Shown here piece by piece: positions 7,088 to 10,665 of a DNA stretch of 10,665 nucleotides; the first letter of the stretch is position 1; the number at the start of each line of letters is the position of its first letter. The notes beneath the pieces are model-generated. The model had not been told where the DNA came from, ran no database searches, and worked only from the letters and a program-made list of their open reading frames with translations. The stretch is from Pseudomonadota bacterium (lineage in GTDB: Bacteria; Desulfobacterota; Syntrophia; Syntrophales; UBA5619). Position numbers and translations under genes: made by a program. The DNA lies in the NCBI GenBank assembly GCA_018896355.1, contig JAHIMW010000015.1:1-10665 (forward strand), in the 5' to 3' direction.

Positions 7088-7747
7088 ATGGAGGCAACCG
7101 AATTAAAAGCCTGTATCCGCAATCAATCCGGCAAGGGGCCGGCAAGGCGTTTCAGGAAGGAAGGAAGGATCCCGGCCGTGTTTTACGGCCGCGGTGAGGA
7201 GGCCATTCACCTTTCGGTGAATGCGGCAGAGCTGCTCAAGATTATCCGAGCGAAAAAGGAAAATGTCTTCATCAAACTTCGGATCGATGGAGAGAAAAAT
7301 CTGGAAAAACTTTCCTTGATCAAGGAGCTGCAGATCGAACCGGTCAGCAGGCGGTTCTATCACGCGGATTTTTATGAAGTCCGCATGGATCACCGGCTGA
7401 CGCTCGATGTTCCCCTCCATTTCGCCGGTATTCCCGTGGGCGTTGTAAACGGCGGCGAGCTTCAGCATCTGAAACGCGATCTGAAGATCTCCTGCCTGCC
7501 TTCGGTTCTGCCCAATTTCATCGAGATCGATGTCACCGGACTGGAGATCGGCGACTCGATCAAGGTGAAGGATATTCGGGTCCCCGAGGGAATTTCGGTT
7601 CTCGATCCGGGTGATGTCGGCGTGGCCATGGTCGCCATCGTGAAGGTGTTCGTACCGCAGGAGGAAGAGGCTGTCGAAGGCGCGGCCGATGCGGAAGGAG
7701 CGGCCGTTGCAGAAGGAGCATCGCCCAAGGGGGATGTGAAAGGCTGA
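7088..7747 (+). CDS. rplY: 50S ribosomal protein L25, CTC/TL5 type
   Basis: This 219-residue protein is the long, two-domain form of L25, also called Ctc or TL5, which binds 5S rRNA in the large subunit. The N-terminal L25 beta-barrel covers about 5-95 (signatures KGPARRFRKEGRIPAVFYG and HADFYEV). The C-terminal CTC domain covers about 100-190. A 29-residue tail rich in Glu and Ala follows. The frame stays open upstream into prs. The ATG at 7088 was chosen because an ideal AGGAGG site lies just before it and because L25 proteins begin about six residues before the conserved region. The long form is associated with general stress in some bacteria, but nothing here shows stress regulation. The gap to prs is 10 bases and to pth 69 bases, so one transcript is likely. 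The tail contains a duplicated 18-base unit, listed separately. Confidence 0.95.
   Translation: MEATELKACIRNQSGKGPARRFRKEGRIPAVFYGRGEEAIHLSVNAAELLKIIRAKKENVFIKLRIDGEKNLEKLSLIKELQIEPVSRRFYHADFYEVRMDHRLTLDVPLHFAGIPVGVVNGGELQHLKRDLKISCLPSVLPNFIEIDVTGLEIGDSIKVKDIRVPEGISVLDPGDVGVAMVAIVKVFVPQEEEAVEGAADAEGAAVAEGASPKGDVKG
7682..7717 (+). repeat. Two tandem 18-base repeats in the rplY tail
   Basis: Units 7682-7699 and 7700-7717 agree at 16 of 18 bases and are in frame, encoding AADAEG then AAVAEG. A looser related piece (AVEG) lies just before. This is a local duplication in the acidic Ala/Glu-rich C-terminal extension, a part of L25/CTC proteins that tolerates length change. Confidence 0.75.
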
Positions 7748-7816
7748 CGACATCGCCTTTTGATCCCTCTTTGAGGTTATTCGGAAACTCTGCACGCACA
7801 GCTTCGGAGGGGCGGT

Positions 7817-8407
7817 GTGAAGTTAATCGTAGGACTGGGAAATCCGGGGATACGATATAGGCTGAGCCGACACAACGCGGGTTTTCTGATCCTGGATCAA
7901 TTGGCGCTCGAACGGGACATCCCCATCAATCAAACCCTCTTTGATGCCCATATCGGAAAGGGGAAGATAGACGGCGATGTCGTTATTCTTGCCAAACCAC
8001 AGACATTCATGAATCTGAGCGGTATCGCGATCCGGAAACTGACGGACTACTTCCGAATCGCTCTTCAGGATGTCATCGTTGCCCATGATGATCTGGACCT
8101 GCCGTTTCAGTCGATCCGTTTGAAAGCAGGCGGGGGGCATGCCGGGCACAAAGGGCTTATTTCACTGATTGATCACCTGGGCGGACAGGATTTCATCAGA
8201 GTCAGATTCGGTATTGGAAAACCCGCCCTCAAGACAATGGTCGAAGGGTACGTCCTGGAACATTTTTCTACAGAAGAGATGAGTTTTCTGCCAGAGCTGA
8301 CCACAGCGGCGGCTTCTGCCGTAGTGGACATCCTGAGTTCCGGTACTAAAGCAGCCATGGAAAAGCGTCATGTGAAGAAAAAATCAAACTTAACTGAGGA
8401 GGGTTGA
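7817..8407 (+). CDS. pth: Peptidyl-tRNA hydrolase
   Basis: Pth cuts the ester bond between peptide and tRNA on peptidyl-tRNAs that drop off the ribosome, recycling the tRNA. The 196-residue length is normal. The start codon is GTG, supported by GGAGG upstream and by the family N-terminus KLIVGLGNPG. N9 lies in GLGNPG, the catalytic histidine H19 in SRHNAGF, N66 in KPQTFMNLSG, and the aspartate pair in HDDLDLP (90-96). The glycine-rich loop reads GGGHAGHKGL (105-114), with Lys where the E. coli enzyme has Asn114 (GGHNGL). I believe Lys or Arg occurs here in related bacteria, so activity is not in doubt. The stop lies three bases before the hppA start, and the ribosome site of hppA is inside the end of pth. 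In many bacteria ychF follows pth, but here hppA does. Confidence 0.95.
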   Translation: MKLIVGLGNPGIRYRLSRHNAGFLILDQLALERDIPINQTLFDAHIGKGKIDGDVVILAKPQTFMNLSGIAIRKLTDYFRIALQDVIVAHDDLDLPFQSIRLKAGGGHAGHKGLISLIDHLGGQDFIRVRFGIGKPALKTMVEGYVLEHFSTEEMSFLPELTTAAASAVVDILSSGTKAAMEKRHVKKKSNLTEEG

Positions 8408-8410
8408 ATC

Positions 8411-10665
8411 ATGTGCAGCGGAAAACGCAGTTTATGGTCTTTGTTGTGTTCTCTCACCATCATCCTGTTTCTTATTGTTCCCATGGCCTTCGCGGGTGAG
8501 GCAGACATCAAGATCCCGGATCTGACCCAGGTCGCTTTTATGGGCGGTTCGCTCGGCGGGTTGACCATCCTGAACATCGGGCTCCTCATCTGTGTAGTCG
8601 GCATGATCTTTGGCTGGTTTCAGTACATCCAGACTAAGAATCTGCCTTCGCATCAGGCCATGTTGGACGTCTCCAACACGATCTGGGAAACCTGCAAGAC
8701 CTATCTGTTTCAGCAGGGGAAATTTCTTGCCGGTCTCTGGGTCCTGATCGCCATATGTATCGTCTATTATTTTTTCGGCCTGCAGGGCAATACGATCGGG
8801 GCCGTCATGCTCATCCTGTTCTGCTCCGTCATGGGGATACTGGGCTCCTACGGCGTGGCCTGGTTCGGTATTCGGATCAATACGGTGGCCAACTCACGGG
8901 CGGCCTTCGCCTCGCTGAGCGGAAATCCTCTGAGCCTGATCAACATCTGCCTGCGCTCCGGCATGAGTGTCGGGCTCCTGCTGGTAAGCATCGAGCTCTT
9001 CTTCATGATCCTGATTCTGGCCTACATTCCCCCGGAGCTGGCCGGCCCCTGCTTTATCGGTTTCGCCATCGGCGAGTCCCTTGGCGCCAGCGCCCTGCGG
9101 ATCTGCGGCGGCATCTTCACGAAGATCGCCGACATCGGCTCCGACCTGATGAAGATCATCTTCCACCTGCCGGAAGACGATCCCAAAAACCCTGGCGTGA
9201 TCGCCGACTGCACCGGTGACAACGCCGGCGACAGCGTCGGCCCCACGGCGGACGGATTTGAAACCTACGGGGTTACGGGCGTGGCCCTGATCGCCTTTCT
9301 GGCCCTGGCGCTTGCCACCAATCCCGAGATGGGCGGCAAGCTGATCGTCTGGATCTTCGCGATGCGTATTTTGATGATCCTGACCTCGCTCGCCTCCTAC
9401 TTCGTCAATGACGCAGTAAGCAAATCCCTGTTCGGCGGCAAGACGGAATTCAACTTCGAGCACCCAATGACCAACCTGATCTGGATCACATCCTCCCTGT
9501 CGATAGCCGTCACCTTCATCGCGAGTTATTTTCTGCTGAGCGATATTCCTCCCGTGGCCGGTTCGATCCCGACGTGGCTCGCCCTTTCGATCATCATCAG
9601 CTGCGGGACCATCGCCGGCGCGCTGATCCCTGAATTCACCAAAATTTTCACGAGCACCAATTCCCGGCACTGCGAAGAGGTCGTCAACGCTTCCCGCCAG
9701 GGCGGTCCGTCCCTGAACATCCTCTCGGGTCTGGTCGCCGGGAACTTTTCCGCCTTCTGGGAGGGCCTCGTGATCCTGATCCTGATGCTGATCGCCTACC
9801 TGGTTTCCCAGAGCGGCTCGATCCTGGGCCTGATGCCGCCGGAGTTCGTTTTCGCCGCGCCGGTCTTCGCCTTCGGTCTGGTCGCGTTCGGCTTTCTGGG
9901 CATGGGGCCGGTGACCATCGCCGTGGACAGCTTCGGGCCGGTCTCCGACAACGCCCAGTCGATCTATGAGCTTTCCATGATCGAAAGCCGCAAGGATGTC
10001 AAAGAGACGGTCAAAAAGCACTTCGGTGTCGACGTCGACTTCGAAAAGGCCAAACACGTTCTGGAAACGGCCGACGGCGCGGGGAACACCTTCAAGGCCA
10101 CCGCCAAACCGGTCCTCATCGGCACAGCCGTCGTCGGCGCCACCACGATGGTCTTCGGGATCATCATCCTGCTCGAGGGGCTTTACGGCGACGTGATCTC
10201 CAAGCTCAGCCTGGTCCACCCGGAGATCATCCTGGGGCTCCTCATGGGCGGCTGCGTGATCTACTGGTTCACCGGCGCCTCCATCCAGGCCGTCGTGACA
10301 GGCTCTTACCAGGCCGTCGTCTACATCAAGGACCACATCAAGTTAGACAAGAAGGAAGCTTCCCTCGCCGACAGCAAGGAGGTCGTCAGGATCTGCACGA
10401 TCTACGCCCAGAAGGGGATGATCAACATCTTCGTCGTCATCTTCTTCCTGGCCCTGGGACTCGCCTTCTTCAACCCCTACTTCTTCATTGGCTACCTCAT
10501 CGGGATCGCCTTCTTCGGCCTCTTCCAGGCGATCTTCATGGCCAACGCCGGCGGCTGCTGGGACAACGCCAAAAAGATCGTTGACGTGGATCTGAAGCAG
10601 AAGAACACCCCTCTGCACGAAGCAACCGTCGTCGGTGATACGGTCGGCGACCCCTTCAAGGACAC
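8411..10665 (+). CDS. hppA: Membrane-bound proton-translocating pyrophosphatase, divergent type (3' end outside window)
   Basis: This integral membrane enzyme hydrolyses PPi and pumps ions across the cytoplasmic membrane. The frame gives 751 residues and is cut by the window end, with perhaps 50 residues missing. The ATG is preceded by GGAGGG (8398-8403). Residues 7-28 look like a signal peptide or first membrane helix ending AFA. Many hydrophobic helices follow, as expected for a 16-helix pump. Substrate and Mg ligands aligned by eye are K238, D241, D245, E255, D256, D266, D270 and D274 (PEDDPKNP...GDNAGD), D506 (SFGPVSDNAQ), N559, D718 and K721 (GGCWDNAKK), and D747, K750 and D751 (GDPFKD). 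FETY with E284 and K562 in GNTFKA suggest a K+-independent H+ pump. The canonical GKVE segment after D245 is absent and one residue shorter. Codons are strongly C-ending, which hints at high expression. Ion specificity is inferred. Confidence 0.93.
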   Translation, partial: MCSGKRSLWSLLCSLTIILFLIVPMAFAGEADIKIPDLTQVAFMGGSLGGLTILNIGLLICVVGMIFGWFQYIQTKNLPSHQAMLDVSNTIWETCKTYLFQQGKFLAGLWVLIAICIVYYFFGLQGNTIGAVMLILFCSVMGILGSYGVAWFGIRINTVANSRAAFASLSGNPLSLINICLRSGMSVGLLLVSIELFFMILILAYIPPELAGPCFIGFAIGESLGASALRICGGIFTKIADIGSDLMKIIFHLPEDDPKNPGVIADCTGDNAGDSVGPTADGFETYGVTGVALIAFLALALATNPEMGGKLIVWIFAMRILMILTSLASYFVNDAVSKSLFGGKTEFNFEHPMTNLIWITSSLSIAVTFIASYFLLSDIPPVAGSIPTWLALSIIISCGTIAGALIPEFTKIFTSTNSRHCEEVVNASRQGGPSLNILSGLVAGNFSAFWEGLVILILMLIAYLVSQSGSILGLMPPEFVFAAPVFAFGLVAFGFLGMGPVTIAVDSFGPVSDNAQSIYELSMIESRKDVKETVKKHFGVDVDFEKAKHVLETADGAGNTFKATAKPVLIGTAVVGATTMVFGIIILLEGLYGDVISKLSLVHPEIILGLLMGGCVIYWFTGASIQAVVTGSYQAVVYIKDHIKLDKKEASLADSKEVVRICTIYAQKGMINIFVVIFFLALGLAFFNPYFFIGYLIGIAFFGLFQAIFMANAGGCWDNAKKIVDVDLKQKNTPLHEATVVGDTVGDPFKD

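Noticed and set aside
8894..10336. 480-codon minus-strand frame opposite hppA
   Set aside because: It is a shadow of the strongly C-ending codons of hppA. The translation is a low-complexity mix of Asp, Gly, Gln and Arg with no domain.
1..10665. CRISPR array, insertion sequence, integrase, toxin-antitoxin or phage genes
   Set aside because: There are no direct-repeat arrays, transposase motifs or flanking inverted repeats. The tRNA gene shows no partial duplicate of its 3' end that would mark an integration site within the window.

Overview
The window looks like a piece of ordinary, gene-dense chromosome from a moderately GC-rich bacterium. The best guess is a deltaproteobacterial lineage (Desulfobacterota, perhaps the Syntrophus/Smithella side). 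This rests on gene order (ispE, tRNA-Gln, prs, a two-domain L25/CTC gene, pth), on a proteobacterial-type RpoH next to clpB, on a DUF1844 gene, and on a membrane pyrophosphatase of a divergent type. The placement is inference from remembered gene order and protein character; no search was run.

Layout. Bases 1-95 hold a near-perfect 32-base palindrome and no gene. The heat-shock sigma factor gene rpoH lies on the minus strand (956 to 96) and starts with TTG. It is divergently transcribed from clpB (1133-3718), and each gene has a good sigma70-like promoter in the 176-base gap. Everything after that is on the plus strand: htpX (membrane zinc protease), a small DUF1844 protein gene, ispE (overlapping it by 4 bases), tRNA-Gln(UUG), prs, rplY/ctc, pth, and a membrane-bound pyrophosphatase gene, hppA, cut by the window end. 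Gaps are short (103, 15, -4, 73, 28, 10, 69 and 3 bases), and no convincing intrinsic terminator separates the genes.

The genes form two themes. rpoH, clpB and htpX are a protein-quality-control block: heat-shock sigma factor, disaggregase and membrane protease. ispE, tRNA-Gln, prs, rplY and pth are a housekeeping block serving isoprenoid synthesis, PRPP supply and translation. hppA closes the block. It would recover energy from pyrophosphate, which PRPP-using enzymes and aminoacyl-tRNA synthetases release in quantity; this is a plausible but unproven reason for its position.

I found no mobile element, CRISPR array, phage gene or wholly new system. The most unusual item is hppA. It keeps every pyrophosphate and Mg-binding residue that I can check up to the window edge. 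It departs from the canonical family elsewhere, with a signal-peptide-like N-terminus, loss of the usual GKVE segment, and a K+-independence lysine without its usual threonine partner. It fits the divergent H+-pyrophosphatase group rather than the classical ones.
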